A stretch of DNA of 64,000 bases, taken from positions 41,163-105,162 of the forward strand of contig CADBCY010000007.1 of the NCBI GenBank assembly GCA_902793325.1, in the 5' to 3' direction. Positions 26,217-35,243 of this stretch are shown here, piece after piece. The number at the start of each line of letters is the position of its first letter. The first letter of the stretch is position 1. A model generated the notes under the pieces. That model did no database searches and was not told where the DNA came from. It worked only from the letters and a program-made list of their open reading frames with translations. The translations under genes were made by a program, and so were the position numbers. The stretch is from an uncultured Eubacteriales bacterium. GTDB lineage: Bacteria; Bacillota; Clostridia; Christensenellales; Aristaeellaceae.

Positions 26217-27401
26217 TCATTGCTCCGTAGGCGTGCCGATGCTCCAGGTGTCGCCCGCGCCGCGGAGGTAGGCGGTGTCGGTCTTCAACAGGTCATAGGC
26301 CACCTGGTCCATCGGGCGACCCGAGGCGTCGCTCAGCGTCACGGTCTCGCCCTCGCTACTCAGGCGGAAGTTGGTGTGCAGGTACGCGGGGTCCCCGGTG
26401 CGGTCCAGCCCGGAGGCGAACACCCGCAGCGTGCCGCCGGCGGGGATCGAAACGCCCTTCGGGAAGCGCCACTTGCGCGTCAGCGCCGGGTCGTCTGACA
26501 GGTACCAGCCCGAGAGGTCCGCCGCGGAGGCTGCGTTGTTGCGAAGCACGATGTAGTCCTGGAACACGCCGCCCTCGTCCGGGTGGTACTTCGTGTTGGA
26601 CGCCACCAGCTCCGCCAGTTGCACGTCGCTGGTCCCCGACACGCGGTTCATGGCGGCGTAGTTCTCCGCCGTGTTCATCTCGCCGGGGGTGACCTCGTCG
26701 GTGACCTCCCACTTGTCGCGGTCGCGGCGGGCAAAGGCGCTGTTGGCGGGCATGGCGGGGATGTTCACGGTATCCACCGCCACCTTGGCGTCGTTGAACA
26801 GCATCAGCACGTCGCCGCCGGAGGACAGGCGGAAGGGCGCGTGCAGCTCCTCCCCCGCCGCCGAGCGCATCTCGCCGTCGGCGTACACCACGGCGCAGCC
26901 GTTCGGCTCCAGCGTCATGGCGGGGAACACGAACACGCTGCCCGCCTTGGCGTTGCGGGCCAGCATGTAGCCCTCCAGGTTCACGGCGCGGTCGGACACG
27001 TTGGCGACCTCCGCCCAGTCGGGGCTCTCGCCCTCGCTGTCCACCAGCACGCCGCCGTTGGAGGTCATGATCTCGTTGAGGCGCACCGGCCCGCTGCCGT
27101 GGATCTCCGACACCGCCGCGGACACGGGCACGTCCTGCTCCCGGTCCTGGCGCAGTTGGAAGCCGTCGGGCATCAGGTACTGGAGCACCACGCCCACGGC
27201 GATGATGACCGCGCACAGCGCCAGCAGCGGCCAGAAGCCGCCGGGCAGGAAACCGCCGGAGCGCGGCGCGGCGGGCCGCGCCGGCCTGGGCGCCGCGGGT
27301 CTCGGCGCCGGCCTGCCGGTTGGCGCCGGTCTGCCGGTTGGCGCCGGTCTGCCGGTCGGCGCCGCGCCGGGGCGGCGAACCGGCCTGTTATACTGTGTCA
27401 A
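26217..27401 (-). CDS. Membrane-anchored lamin-tail-domain protein
   Basis: 394 residues. The N-terminal cytoplasmic part is Pro/Arg-rich with three PTGRPA repeats; one membrane helix spans about 54-76. Outside are two lamin-tail (LTD) beta-sandwich domains: about 100-195 (VRLNEIMTSN, SPDWAEVANVSDRAVNLEGY) and about 250-390 (VQLAELVASNTKYHPDEG, LSGWYLSDDPALTRKWRFPKG). Bacterial LTDs are found on secreted nucleases, CotH proteins and surface proteins, probably as binding modules. The start is TTG 27401 with GGGGGAG six bases upstream. It lies in an operon with the CotH, VTC and DUF4956 genes. Confidence 0.85.
   Translation of the reverse strand: MTQYNRPVRRPGAAPTGRPAPTGRPAPTGRPAPRPAAPRPARPAAPRSGGFLPGGFWPLLALCAVIIAVGVVLQYLMPDGFQLRQDREQDVPVSAAVSEIHGSGPVRLNEIMTSNGGVLVDSEGESPDWAEVANVSDRAVNLEGYMLARNAKAGSVFVFPAMTLEPNGCAVVYADGEMRSAAGEELHAPFRLSSGGDVLMLFNDAKVAVDTVNIPAMPANSAFARRDRDKWEVTDEVTPGEMNTAENYAAMNRVSGTSDVQLAELVASNTKYHPDEGGVFQDYIVLRNNAASAADLSGWYLSDDPALTRKWRFPKGVSIPAGGTLRVFASGLDRTGDPAYLHTNFRLSSEGETVTLSDASGRPMDQVAYDLLKTDTAYLRGAGDTWSIGTPTEQ
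27304..27357 (-). repeat. Tandem 18-bp repeat encoding PTGRPA
   Basis: Three near-identical 18-base units (GGCGCCGGTCTGCCGGTT on the plus strand) encode the cytoplasmic PTGRPA repeats. The units differ at one or two bases, so copy number could vary between strains. Confidence 0.85.
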
Positions 27402-27461
27402 GCAAAACTCCCCCTATCCGGTGAAACCGTTGGTATCGTACTGCCCGCCCGGGGCATTCGA

Positions 27462-28118
27462 TCAGACGGCTTCGCCCTGGTAGGAGACGAGCGTTGCGTC
27501 GTACACGCCGTTCAGCGCGTTCAGCTTGTTCAGCAGCGCGTCGGGCTTGTCCAGGCGCACCTCATAGGTGGCCTCGATGCCGTTGGCGGACACGCTCTTG
27601 CTCTTCAGCTCGTGCACCTTGATGCCGTTGATGAGCTGGTTGGCGGCCTTCTCGGCCTCCTCGCCCATGCGCACCACCAGCAGGTAGCTGTTCGTGCCCT
27701 TGGACTGGATCTTCACCAGCAGCGTAATCAGCAGGCCGATGCCCACCACCGCGCAGGCGGTGAGGAAGAACTGGCCCGCGCCCAGCAGGATGCCCATGGT
27801 GAGCGCCCAGAACATGTAGGCGGTGTCCAGCGGGTCCTTCACGGCGGTGCGGAAGCGCACGATGGACAGCGCGCCGACCATGCCCATGGAGAGCTGGATG
27901 GACTCGCGGATACACATGACCACCGGGCAGGTGATCAGCGTCATCATCACCAGCGTCAGCGCGAAGTTGTTGGAATACATCACGCCGCGGTAGTTGCGCT
28001 TGTAGATGAAGGCGATAAACAGGCCCGCCAGCAGGGCGAGGACCAGGGAGAAGAGTATGGTCAGGAAGGCCGAAGGAGCGATGGTCTGGGAGTTGAAGAG
28101 ATTGGCGAAGCTGTTCAT
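27462..28118 (-). CDS. DUF4956 membrane protein
   Basis: 218 residues. It has about three to four membrane helices (SAFLTILFSLVLALLAGLFIAFIYKRNYRG; FALTLVMMTLITCPVVMCI; FWALTMGILLGAGQFFLTACAVVGIGLLITLLV) and the family core MGMVGALSIVRFRTAVKDPLDTAYMFWAL, followed by a ~75-residue cytoplasmic alpha/beta domain that looks ACT-like. DUF4956 genes are recurrent neighbours of VTC-domain and CotH genes in Bacillota. The biochemical role is unknown; a membrane partner of the VTC polymerase is a reasonable inference. Start ATG 28118, nine bases from AGGAGG. Confidence 0.9.
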   Translation of the reverse strand: MNSFANLFNSQTIAPSAFLTILFSLVLALLAGLFIAFIYKRNYRGVMYSNNFALTLVMMTLITCPVVMCIRESIQLSMGMVGALSIVRFRTAVKDPLDTAYMFWALTMGILLGAGQFFLTACAVVGIGLLITLLVKIQSKGTNSYLLVVRMGEEAEKAANQLINGIKVHELKSKSVSANGIEATYEVRLDKPDALLNKLNALNGVYDATLVSYQGEAV

Positions 28119-28218
28119 GCGGGTGTTCCTCCTGTATTTTGTCTTTTGCACGATGCGTTTTGTCTTTTCATCCGTCGGCGCGTCTGCCGCCTGCCGACAG
28201 TTCGATGCGCGTCCCCCG

Positions 28219-28926
28219 TCATTTCAGGGGCTCGAACCTCCGGCACAGAATGTACTTCGACACCGCGCTGCGCTCGGCCTGGATGCCGCTCAGCAGCGCC
28301 GCCACGTAGCCGGGCAGGTAGTTGTTGAACTTGACCTCCAGGATCTCCACGTTCCGGTCGTGCGGGCACACGGTGGGCAGCGCAGGGTTGAACAGATCCG
28401 TGCTGTGCAGCCCCGAGCGCAGGTTCAGATCGAACGTGACGCGCACGTCCTCGGCGGGGTGCAGGTACGCCTCGCGGGCGTAGTCCACGATCACCCTCGG
28501 CCGCAGCAGCCGCGTGCGCATCTGCACGAACAGATCCTGCAGCAGCGGGTTCTGCGCCTTCTGCAGCCCCGCGGGGTTGCCGGCGACGATCTGGTCGCAC
28601 AGCCTGCGGGTAATCTGCACCGACGACTTCTGGATCAGATCCCCCAGCTTTCGCTTGCGCTCGAGGAAGATCTCCTTGTCGGAGTACCGGTAGATGCGGA
28701 TGCGGTACTTGTCGCGGTGCATGACGCCCGACTGCTTGTCGAACCAGGCGGATTCGTCGATGTCGTCGAAGTACAGCGACCGGATCACGTAGGGTTTGCC
28801 GCCCCGACAGTGGCTGTCCATCGCCAGCGCGGGCCGGAGCCTGACGCGCAGGACCTCCAGCTCGGCGGGGTTGATGAAGTACTTCAGCTCGTGCCGGGCG
28901 GGCAGGCCGTTTCTCTTTTGCTGCAT
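28219..28926 (-). CDS. VTC-domain (polyphosphate polymerase-like) protein
   Basis: 235 residues. The VTC domain is a tunnel-shaped triphosphate-tunnel fold; in yeast Vtc4 it makes polyphosphate from ATP. Visible family blocks are RHELKYFINPAELEVLRVRLRP, YVIRSLYFDDIDESAWFDK, KYRIRIYRYSDKEIFLERKRKLGDLIQKSS, RPRVIVDYAREAYLHP, VRVTFDLNLRSG and EILEVKFNNYLPGYV. These carry the basic (R-x-R-x-Y, E-x-K) and acidic (E-V-K) tunnel residues, so the active site looks intact. No membrane segment is present, and DUF4956 next door could supply one. Confidence 0.9.
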   Translation of the reverse strand: MQQKRNGLPARHELKYFINPAELEVLRVRLRPALAMDSHCRGGKPYVIRSLYFDDIDESAWFDKQSGVMHRDKYRIRIYRYSDKEIFLERKRKLGDLIQKSSVQITRRLCDQIVAGNPAGLQKAQNPLLQDLFVQMRTRLLRPRVIVDYAREAYLHPAEDVRVTFDLNLRSGLHSTDLFNPALPTVCPHDRNVEILEVKFNNYLPGYVAALLSGIQAERSAVSKYILCRRFEPLK

Positions 28927-28972
28927 AATCAGCCTTCTTTCGCGCCGGTTTCCGAATCCTCGAAAACGGGCT

Positions 28973-31900
28973 CTAGGGTTTCTTGATCTGCTTGTAGGTC
29001 ACGCCCACCTCAGCCATGGCGTCGCCGAAGTAGCGCTCCATCTCCGCCTGGCTCAGCTTCAGGTACTCGCAGTCCTTCAGGAACTGCAGCATGCGGTAGG
29101 GGCGGGACTTGGCGTAGTCCGTGAACTTCTTCATGGCGGCGTTGTAGCCCGACTTCGTCTGCCCCCAGCGCTCAAACTGCTCCGGCAGGATGGGCTTGAG
29201 CCGGTTGTAGAAGTCCTCGATCCGCGCCAGCACGCTCTCCGCGCTGTAGGTGGTGGCCATCTGCTGCCCGAGGTAGGTCAGGAAGCGATCGCGGAAGGTG
29301 TCGTTCTTCATGCAGGCGATGAACAGCGAATTGTCCGTGCGGTTCATGTTGCCCATGCCGCCGGGCGTCAGCCAGCGCCGCACCGAGTTGGTGTCCTCGT
29401 GGAAGCCCCAGTCCAGGTCAAACAGCACCCAGCGCCACTTGCCGTCCTTCTTGGGGTTGCGGTAGCGCTTCACGTTCAGCGTGTCCGTGTTGCCCACGTA
29501 CATCTCCACCGCCATGTACTCGATGTAGTTCTGGATGTCGATGGCGCGATCCAGCACCTGGTAGGCCTCGTCGGTGTTGGGGTTGTGCTTCTTGAGCCAG
29601 GCCAGGAGCTTGGCCATGGTGTCGTTGGAGCCCTGCATCACGTTCGTATTGGCCTTGATGAGATCGAGGTCGTCCTCGTCCCCCTCCCAGCCCTCGAACT
29701 GGCAGATGGACGCAGTGTTGATGCGCTCGCGCAGGTTGTAGTGGCCCCAGTACTGCCCGTCGATGTACAGCACGCCGATCTCCGTCTCCTGGTACATCAC
29801 GCTGGTGCCCTCGGCCAGGGACTGCATCAGCGCGTCGCGCATGCGGGTCTTGTTGCCGTCCTCGCTGGAGGCGCGCAGCAGGAAGCTCTGGTACTCGGTA
29901 TAGGGGCGCTTGGAGAAGATGGCCGCGTCGAAGCGGTTGCTGCCGCTGTACTTCGAGCGCGCGATGACCTTGAACGCCTTCTGCTTCTCGGCGCGGCTGT
30001 ACTGGCCGTGCAGCTTGGTGCCGCACTCCTGGGAGATCAGGGTGGTGCCGTCGGGGTTGAACACCTCGATGTGCGCCTCGCGCTCCCAGTCCATCCAGAA
30101 GTTCGCGCCCTTGTTCATGGAGCCGTAGGGGTACTTCGGCTCGGCGTTGGGCCCCTTGACCATGATGCCGGCCTCGTCGCTGGTGAGGTTGTAGGGGTCG
30201 GACACCAGGGACATCACGAACACCGTGCCGTCGCCGTTGTTCACGTCGTACAGGTAGCTCTGGCTGTCCATGTAGGAGGGCAGGTAGCCCTCGCCGTACA
30301 CCCGCGTGCGCAGCACGGTGGTGCTGCTGACGGGGATCGGCTCCGTGTACAGCGTGGCACCCTGGTCCGGGTCGGTGTAGTCCAGCGTGTAGTAGACCTG
30401 GCAGTTGCCGGGCACCTTCAGCTCCACCGACAGGTTGTCGCCGGTGGAATACAGCCCGCCCTTGTGCGAGTACACCGGCAGCGGCGCGCGGCCCAGGTAG
30501 GTATCGCCGGAGTTGGCGCTGCCCGGCGTGGGCTTGGTGAAGAAGCGCAGCGCGCGGGCGTCCGCGGTGCGACCGTAGGAGAGGTCGCGGTACTGGGTGG
30601 GCACGTACAGCCGGTCGAAGACGCGGCCCGCGGTGTCCGACAGCGTCAGCGAATAGCCGCCGTCGGCGCTGAGGCGGTAGTTGGTGCACAGCCGTCCGTT
30701 GGAAACGGTGTCCGCGCCGTTGGCCACCACGCCCAGGTACGCCCCGGGCTGTATGACCGTGCCGGAGGGGAACTGCCACTTGCGGGGCCGTCCGGCGTTG
30801 TCGGACAGGCCGAAGCCGGAGAGGTCCACCGCCGCGGCGGATTCGTTGTAGAGCTCGATCCAGTCGTCCGACTTGGCGGACGAGGCCAGGATCTCGGTGA
30901 TGTACACGCCGCAGCCGTTCTGCGCGCGAATCTCCTCCGCCGCCGCGTCCGCGCCGGCGTGGGTGTTCGGCTGGTTGGGCGTGGGCGGGAAGCTCCGCGT
31001 CCAGCCGGTCTCCAGCAGCGACCACGCCTGGTCGGCCTCCAGCGTCGGCAGGCGCACCGCCGACACCGTGACGCCCTTGGGATCGGTGAGGAAGATCTCC
31101 TCCCCGCCCGAGGACAGCTTGAACGAAGCGTGCAGGTGGGCGGGGTCGCCCCTGCGGTCCACGCCGGAGCAGTGCACCGCCAGGTAGCCGTCCGCGGGCA
31201 GCGTCACCGCCGGGAAGGTCCAGCGGCGCAGCTTCGACCGCGTGTCGGACAGGAACCAGCCCTGCAGGTTCACCGGCGCGTCGGTGGTGTTGTGGATTTC
31301 GATGTAGTCGGGATACGCCCCGGTCTCGTCCGGGAAGAACGTGGCGTTGTCGCTCATGGCCTCGCTGATCTCCAGCGCGCCGGGCACGGCGACCACGTCC
31401 CGCTGCTCCTCCTGCGCCGCCGCGGCGTCGCCCACGCGGTTCACCTCGCCCGGGGTGGGAAAGGCGCTCAGCTGCCACTCGCCGGCCACGTCCCGGCAGT
31501 AGACCTGGTCCTTGGCCAGGGCGGGCACGTCCACGTCGTCCACGGCAGCGCCGCTGCGGTCCAGCAGCGTCAGCGTGTCGCCCGAGGCCGGCAGCCGGAA
31601 GGGCGCGTGATAGACGCCGTCGCGCTCCGCGATCGTCCCGCCGTCGGCCAGGATGACCGCGAATTCGCCGGGTCCGAGCGCGCCGCCGGGGAACACGAAC
31701 GCCCTGGCGGGCCGGGTGCCGCGCATCAGCGTGAAGCCGGTGAGATCGACGGTCCGGTCGGAGGTGTTCTCCACCTCGATCCAGTCGGGCAGGCCGCCGT
31801 CGCCGGTCACGCGCGTGCTGCCGTTGGCGGACATGACCTCGCTGATGCGCAGCCCTTCGCCGCCCTGGGCCTTTGCGCCCGCGGGCAGCGCCTGCGCGAC

Positions 31901-32029
31901 AAAGGCCAGCGCCAGCGCGACGACACACAGCGCGGCCACGGCCGCGACGGGCAGGCCGCCCCTGCGGCGCGGCGCGGGCCGCCTTGCCGGCGCGGCGTGC
32001 GCGCGATCATGCTGTGATTGTTTCAACAC
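28973..32029 (-). CDS. CotH kinase-family protein with three lamin-tail domains
   Basis: 1018 residues. In order: basic cytoplasmic tail; membrane helix or uncleaved signal (about 26-47); LTD1 (about 60-165, RISEVMSANGS); LTD2 (about 200-310, LEISEAMSDNATFF); LTD3 (about 375-475, VYITEILASSAKSDDWIEL); a chitobiase-C-like beta domain (about 510-590, YSTGDNLSVEL); and a CotH kinase domain (about 600-985) with ECGTKLHGQYSR, KVIARSKYSGSNRFD and KWRWVLFDLDWGFH. CotH proteins are atypical secreted kinases. Start GTG 32029 or TTG 32026 are both well spaced from GGAGGA. First gene of the VTC/DUF4956/LTD/CBM9 operon. Confidence 0.9.
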   Translation of the reverse strand: MLKQSQHDRAHAAPARRPAPRRRGGLPVAAVAALCVVALALAFVAQALPAGAKAQGGEGLRISEVMSANGSTRVTGDGGLPDWIEVENTSDRTVDLTGFTLMRGTRPARAFVFPGGALGPGEFAVILADGGTIAERDGVYHAPFRLPASGDTLTLLDRSGAAVDDVDVPALAKDQVYCRDVAGEWQLSAFPTPGEVNRVGDAAAAQEEQRDVVAVPGALEISEAMSDNATFFPDETGAYPDYIEIHNTTDAPVNLQGWFLSDTRSKLRRWTFPAVTLPADGYLAVHCSGVDRRGDPAHLHASFKLSSGGEEIFLTDPKGVTVSAVRLPTLEADQAWSLLETGWTRSFPPTPNQPNTHAGADAAAEEIRAQNGCGVYITEILASSAKSDDWIELYNESAAAVDLSGFGLSDNAGRPRKWQFPSGTVIQPGAYLGVVANGADTVSNGRLCTNYRLSADGGYSLTLSDTAGRVFDRLYVPTQYRDLSYGRTADARALRFFTKPTPGSANSGDTYLGRAPLPVYSHKGGLYSTGDNLSVELKVPGNCQVYYTLDYTDPDQGATLYTEPIPVSSTTVLRTRVYGEGYLPSYMDSQSYLYDVNNGDGTVFVMSLVSDPYNLTSDEAGIMVKGPNAEPKYPYGSMNKGANFWMDWEREAHIEVFNPDGTTLISQECGTKLHGQYSRAEKQKAFKVIARSKYSGSNRFDAAIFSKRPYTEYQSFLLRASSEDGNKTRMRDALMQSLAEGTSVMYQETEIGVLYIDGQYWGHYNLRERINTASICQFEGWEGDEDDLDLIKANTNVMQGSNDTMAKLLAWLKKHNPNTDEAYQVLDRAIDIQNYIEYMAVEMYVGNTDTLNVKRYRNPKKDGKWRWVLFDLDWGFHEDTNSVRRWLTPGGMGNMNRTDNSLFIACMKNDTFRDRFLTYLGQQMATTYSAESVLARIEDFYNRLKPILPEQFERWGQTKSGYNAAMKKFTDYAKSRPYRMLQFLKDCEYLKLSQAEMERYFGDAMAEVGVTYKQIKKP

Positions 32030-32088
32030 GTTGTCCTCCACGGGGCGCCTTCGTCGCGCGAACGCGCTCCCACATTCACAGGTTTCCT

Positions 32089-32117
32089 ATAATATAATAC
32101 ATGCTGTGCCGCATCAA
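32089..32117 (-). promoter_or_regulatory. SigA-type promoter for the CotH operon
   Basis: Minus-strand TTGATG (32112-32117), 17-bp spacer, TATTAT (32089-32094). It lies about 50 bases downstream of the hemW stop. Confidence 0.6.
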
Positions 32118-32168
32118 AAGGTGACGACATTTTGACATCATCGTTAATTTATGTGCCACATTTCGGAA

Positions 32169-33293
32169 TTATTCCTCCATCAGTTCCACCACTACGGCGT
32201 TTTGTACCTCCAGGCCGCGCGCGGTCAGGCGGAAAAAGCCGTCCCGCACCTCGGCGTACCCGGCCTTTTCAAGCCGCGCCAGGGCGTCCTCGCGGCCCCG
32301 CGCGAAGTCCTCGCCGAACGCCCGCCGCCAGCCTGCGAGGTCGAGCCCGCGGGTCATCCGGGTGGACAGCATCAGCGTCTCCTCCATGGCGTCCCGGCGG
32401 CCAAGCCGCTGGAAGCCCTCCCTCCGCCCGCCGGCGAGGTACGCCTCCAGCCCGTCGGGATTGGCGAAGCGGCAGCCGCCGAACAGCGAATGCGCCGCGC
32501 AGCCGAGGCCCAGGTATTCGCCGCGTTCCCAGTAGACGCGGTTGTGGCGGCACTCGAAGCCGGGCCGGGCGTAGTTGGAGATCTCGTAGCGCCCGTAGCC
32601 CGCCGCCGCCAGCCGCGCGACGGCCTCGCGCTGCATGGCGTTCACCGCGTCGTCCCCCGGGACGACGGCCTCGCCCGACGCCACGCGCGCCGCCATCGGC
32701 GTGCCCTCCTCCACGATCAGGCTGTAGGCGGAGAGGTGCTCCACGCCCAGCGCGACGGCCCGCTCCAGGGTGTCCCGCCACTTCTCCATGTCCTGCCCGG
32801 GCAGGGCGTACATCAGGTCGAGGTTGAGGTTTACAAACCCCGCTTCCCGCGCCAGCGCGACCGCCTCGCCGATCTGCCGCGCCGTGTGGATGCGGCCCAG
32901 CGACCGGAGCAGCCCGTCGTCGAAGCTCTGCGCGCCCAGCGACAGCCGGTTCACGCCCGCCCGGCGGCAGGCCTCCAGCTTGTCCGGCGCCAGCGTGCCG
33001 GGGTTGCCCTCCATCGTGATCTCGACGTCCCCCGCGAAGGGCAGCAGCGCGCGGGCACGGCCGACGGTCTCGGCAATGTACCCCGCGTCGACCAGCGTGG
33101 GCGTGCCTCCGCCGAAGAACAGCGTGACGGCCTCGTAGCCCGCGAGCGCGCCCTTCCACGATTCCAGCTCCGCCCACAGCGCGTGAAAGTACCGCGCCCA
33201 CTCCCCCTCCCGATTCGGATAAGAGGCGAAGTCGCAATACGCGCACTTCGCCGCACAGAAGGGGATGTGGAAGTAGAGGGATATCGGAACCAT
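32169..33293 (-). CDS. hemW: Radical SAM heme chaperone HemW
   Basis: 374 residues. The radical SAM cluster motif is C13-x3-C17-x2-C20 in HIPFCAAKCAYCDF. GGGTPTLVDAGYI, TMEGNPGTL and RLSLGAQSFDDGLLRSLGRIHTA are family blocks, and the C-terminal HemN_C domain (RGLDLAGWRRAFGEDF) is present. Such proteins are often misnamed oxygen-independent coproporphyrinogen oxidase; HemW binds and delivers heme. It follows lepA by 46 bases, the standard Bacillota order, with no promoter between. Confidence 0.94.
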   Translation of the reverse strand: MVPISLYFHIPFCAAKCAYCDFASYPNREGEWARYFHALWAELESWKGALAGYEAVTLFFGGGTPTLVDAGYIAETVGRARALLPFAGDVEITMEGNPGTLAPDKLEACRRAGVNRLSLGAQSFDDGLLRSLGRIHTARQIGEAVALAREAGFVNLNLDLMYALPGQDMEKWRDTLERAVALGVEHLSAYSLIVEEGTPMAARVASGEAVVPGDDAVNAMQREAVARLAAAGYGRYEISNYARPGFECRHNRVYWERGEYLGLGCAAHSLFGGCRFANPDGLEAYLAGGRREGFQRLGRRDAMEETLMLSTRMTRGLDLAGWRRAFGEDFARGREDALARLEKAGYAEVRDGFFRLTARGLEVQNAVVVELMEE

Positions 33294-33339
33294 GTTTCGC
33301 TCCTTGTGCGCTCCCGGACGCCGAAGCCCGCGGGGCGCG

Positions 33340-35145
33340 TCAGTCCATCTTCAATACCGCCATGAACGCCTCGCTGGGCACGGCCACGGTGCCTACCTGG
33401 CGCATGCGCTTCTTGCCCTCCTTCTGCTTTTCCAGCAGCTTCTTCTTTCGGGAGATGTCGCCGCCGTAGCACTTGGCGAGCACGTCTTTGCGCAGGGCCT
33501 TCACCGTCTCGCGGGCGATGACCTTGCCGCCGATGGCCGCCTGGATGGGGATTTCAAACAACTGCCGCGGGATGGCTTCCTTCAGCTTCTCGGCGATGCT
33601 CCGCCCGCGGGGATAGGCCCGGTCGCGGTGTACGATGATCGAGAGCGCGTCGCACTGTTCGCCGTTCAGCAGCATGTCCAGCTTCACCAGGTCGCTGCGC
33701 ACGTAGCCCTTCAGCTCGTAGTCGAACGAGGCGTAGCCGCGCGTGCGGCTCTTCAACTGGTCAAAGAAGTCGTAGATCACCTCGTTCAGCGGCAGGTCGT
33801 ACTTCAGCACCACGCGGCCGCCGTCGATGTAGTTCATGTCCTTGAAGGTGCCGCGCTTGTCCTGGCACAGCTCCATGATGGCGCCCACGTAGTCCTGCGG
33901 CGCGATGACCTGCGCGTCCACGCAGGGCTCCTCCATCCAGTCGATCTCCTGCACCGGCGGCAGGTTCGTGGGGTTGTCGATGAACACGGTGGTGCCGTCG
34001 GTCTTGATGACCTTGTACACCACGCTGGGCGCGGTGGTGACCAGGTCCAGGTCAAACTCGCGCTCCAGGCGCTGCTGGATGATCTCCATGTGCAGCAGCC
34101 CCAGGAAGCCGCAGCGGAAGCCGTAGCCCAGCGCCACGGAGGTCTCCGGCTCGTAGGAGAGCGCCGCGTCGTTCAGCCGGAGCTTCTCCAGCGCGTCCCG
34201 CAGCGTCTCGTAGTCCGCGCCGTCGGCGGGATAGATGCCGCAGTACACCATCGGCAGCACCGGCTTGTAGCCGGGCAGCGGCTCCGGCGCGGGGTTGTCC
34301 GCCAGGGTGATGGTATCGCCCACGTGGATGTCCGCGATGTCCTTGATGGAGGCGGCGATGTACCCCACCTCGCCGGCGCACAGCTCCTCGCGCGGGCTGT
34401 AGCCCAGCGGCAGGTACGCGCCGACCTCGGTGACCTCGAACTCGCACTTGCCCGCCATCATGCGGATGCGGTCGCCCACCTTCACGCGCCCGGCCTTCAG
34501 CCGCACGGAGGAGATCGCGCCGCGGTAATTGTCATAGTAGGAATCGAAGATCAGCGCCTGCAGCGGGGCGTCCAGCGGATCGTCGGGCGCGGGCACGTGG
34601 GCCACGATGTCCTCCAGCACGTCCTCGATGCCGATGCCCTGCTTGGCGGACACCAGCGGGCAGCCCTCGCAGTCGATGCCGATCTCGTCCTCAATCTCCG
34701 TCTTGACCACCTCGGGCTGGGCGGAGGGCAGGTCGATCTTGTTGATGACCGGGCGGATCTCCAGGTCGTGCTCCACGGCCATGTACACGTTGGCGAGCGT
34801 CTGCGCCTCGATGCCCTGGCTGGCGTCCACCACCAGCACCGCGCCCTCGCAGGCGGCCAGCGCGCGGGAGACCTCGTAGGTGAAGTCCACGTGGCCGGGG
34901 GTGTCGATGAGGTTCAGCTCGTATTCCTTCCCGTCGCGCGCGGTATAGGGCATGCGCACCGCCTTCGACTTGATGGTGATGCCGCGCTCGCGCTCCAGCT
35001 CCATGCTGTCGAGCACCTGGTCGGTCATTTCGCGCTGCTTCATCACGCCGGTGAGCTCCAGGATGCGGTCCGCCAGGGTGGACTTCCCGTGGTCGATGTG
35101 GGCGATGATGCAGAAATTGCGGATGCGGCTCTGATCGTACTGCAA
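33340..35145 (-). CDS. lepA: Elongation factor 4 (LepA)
   Basis: 601 residues, the normal length. LepA is a ribosome-binding GTPase that remobilises or helps assemble ribosomes. G motifs: G1 [11 protein letters not shown]2 region [14 protein letters not shown]3 DTPGHVDF, G4 NKID. The LepA-specific C-terminal domain ([25 protein letters not shown]) is present in full. Start ATG 35145. It heads the lepA-hemW operon from the promoter at 35179-35207. Confidence 0.98.
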   Translation of the reverse strand: MQYDQSRIRNFCIIAHIDHGKSTLADRILELTGVMKQREMTDQVLDSMELERERGITIKSKAVRMPYTARDGKEYELNLIDTPGHVDFTYEVSRALAACEGAVLVVDASQGIEAQTLANVYMAVEHDLEIRPVINKIDLPSAQPEVVKTEIEDEIGIDCEGCPLVSAKQGIGIEDVLEDIVAHVPAPDDPLDAPLQALIFDSYYDNYRGAISSVRLKAGRVKVGDRIRMMAGKCEFEVTEVGAYLPLGYSPREELCAGEVGYIAASIKDIADIHVGDTITLADNPAPEPLPGYKPVLPMVYCGIYPADGADYETLRDALEKLRLNDAALSYEPETSVALGYGFRCGFLGLLHMEIIQQRLEREFDLDLVTTAPSVVYKVIKTDGTTVFIDNPTNLPPVQEIDWMEEPCVDAQVIAPQDYVGAIMELCQDKRGTFKDMNYIDGGRVVLKYDLPLNEVIYDFFDQLKSRTRGYASFDYELKGYVRSDLVKLDMLLNGEQCDALSIIVHRDRAYPRGRSIAEKLKEAIPRQLFEIPIQAAIGGKVIARETVKALRKDVLAKCYGGDISRKKKLLEKQKEGKKRMRQVGTVAVPSEAFMAVLKMD

Positions 35146-35178
35146 AGCGACCCCTCCGTGTCAGATTCTTCTGATACC

Positions 35179-35207
35179 ATCATACCGTTTCCGTGTAAAG
35201 AAATCAA
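35179..35207 (-). promoter_or_regulatory. SigA-type promoter for lepA-hemW
   Basis: Minus-strand TTGATT (35202-35207), 17-bp spacer, TATGAT (35179-35184). It abuts the terminator of the upstream surface-protein gene. Confidence 0.65.
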
Positions 35208-35234
35208 GGGGCCGCCCCGATTTGGGGCGACCCC
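35208..35234 (-). terminator. Rho-independent terminator of the InlB-repeat protein gene
   Basis: GGGGCCGCCCC pairs with GGGGCGACCCC (one mismatch) around GATTT. On the minus strand it is followed by TTGATTTCTTT, which also holds the lepA -35 box. Confidence 0.7.
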
Positions 35235-35243
35235 GTCGCGCCG

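Noticed and set aside
27391-27420. TTGACACAGTATAAC at the start of the lamin-tail gene as a promoter
   Set aside because: The TTGACA here includes the TTG start codon and no -10 box lies at 16-18 bp in the minus direction.
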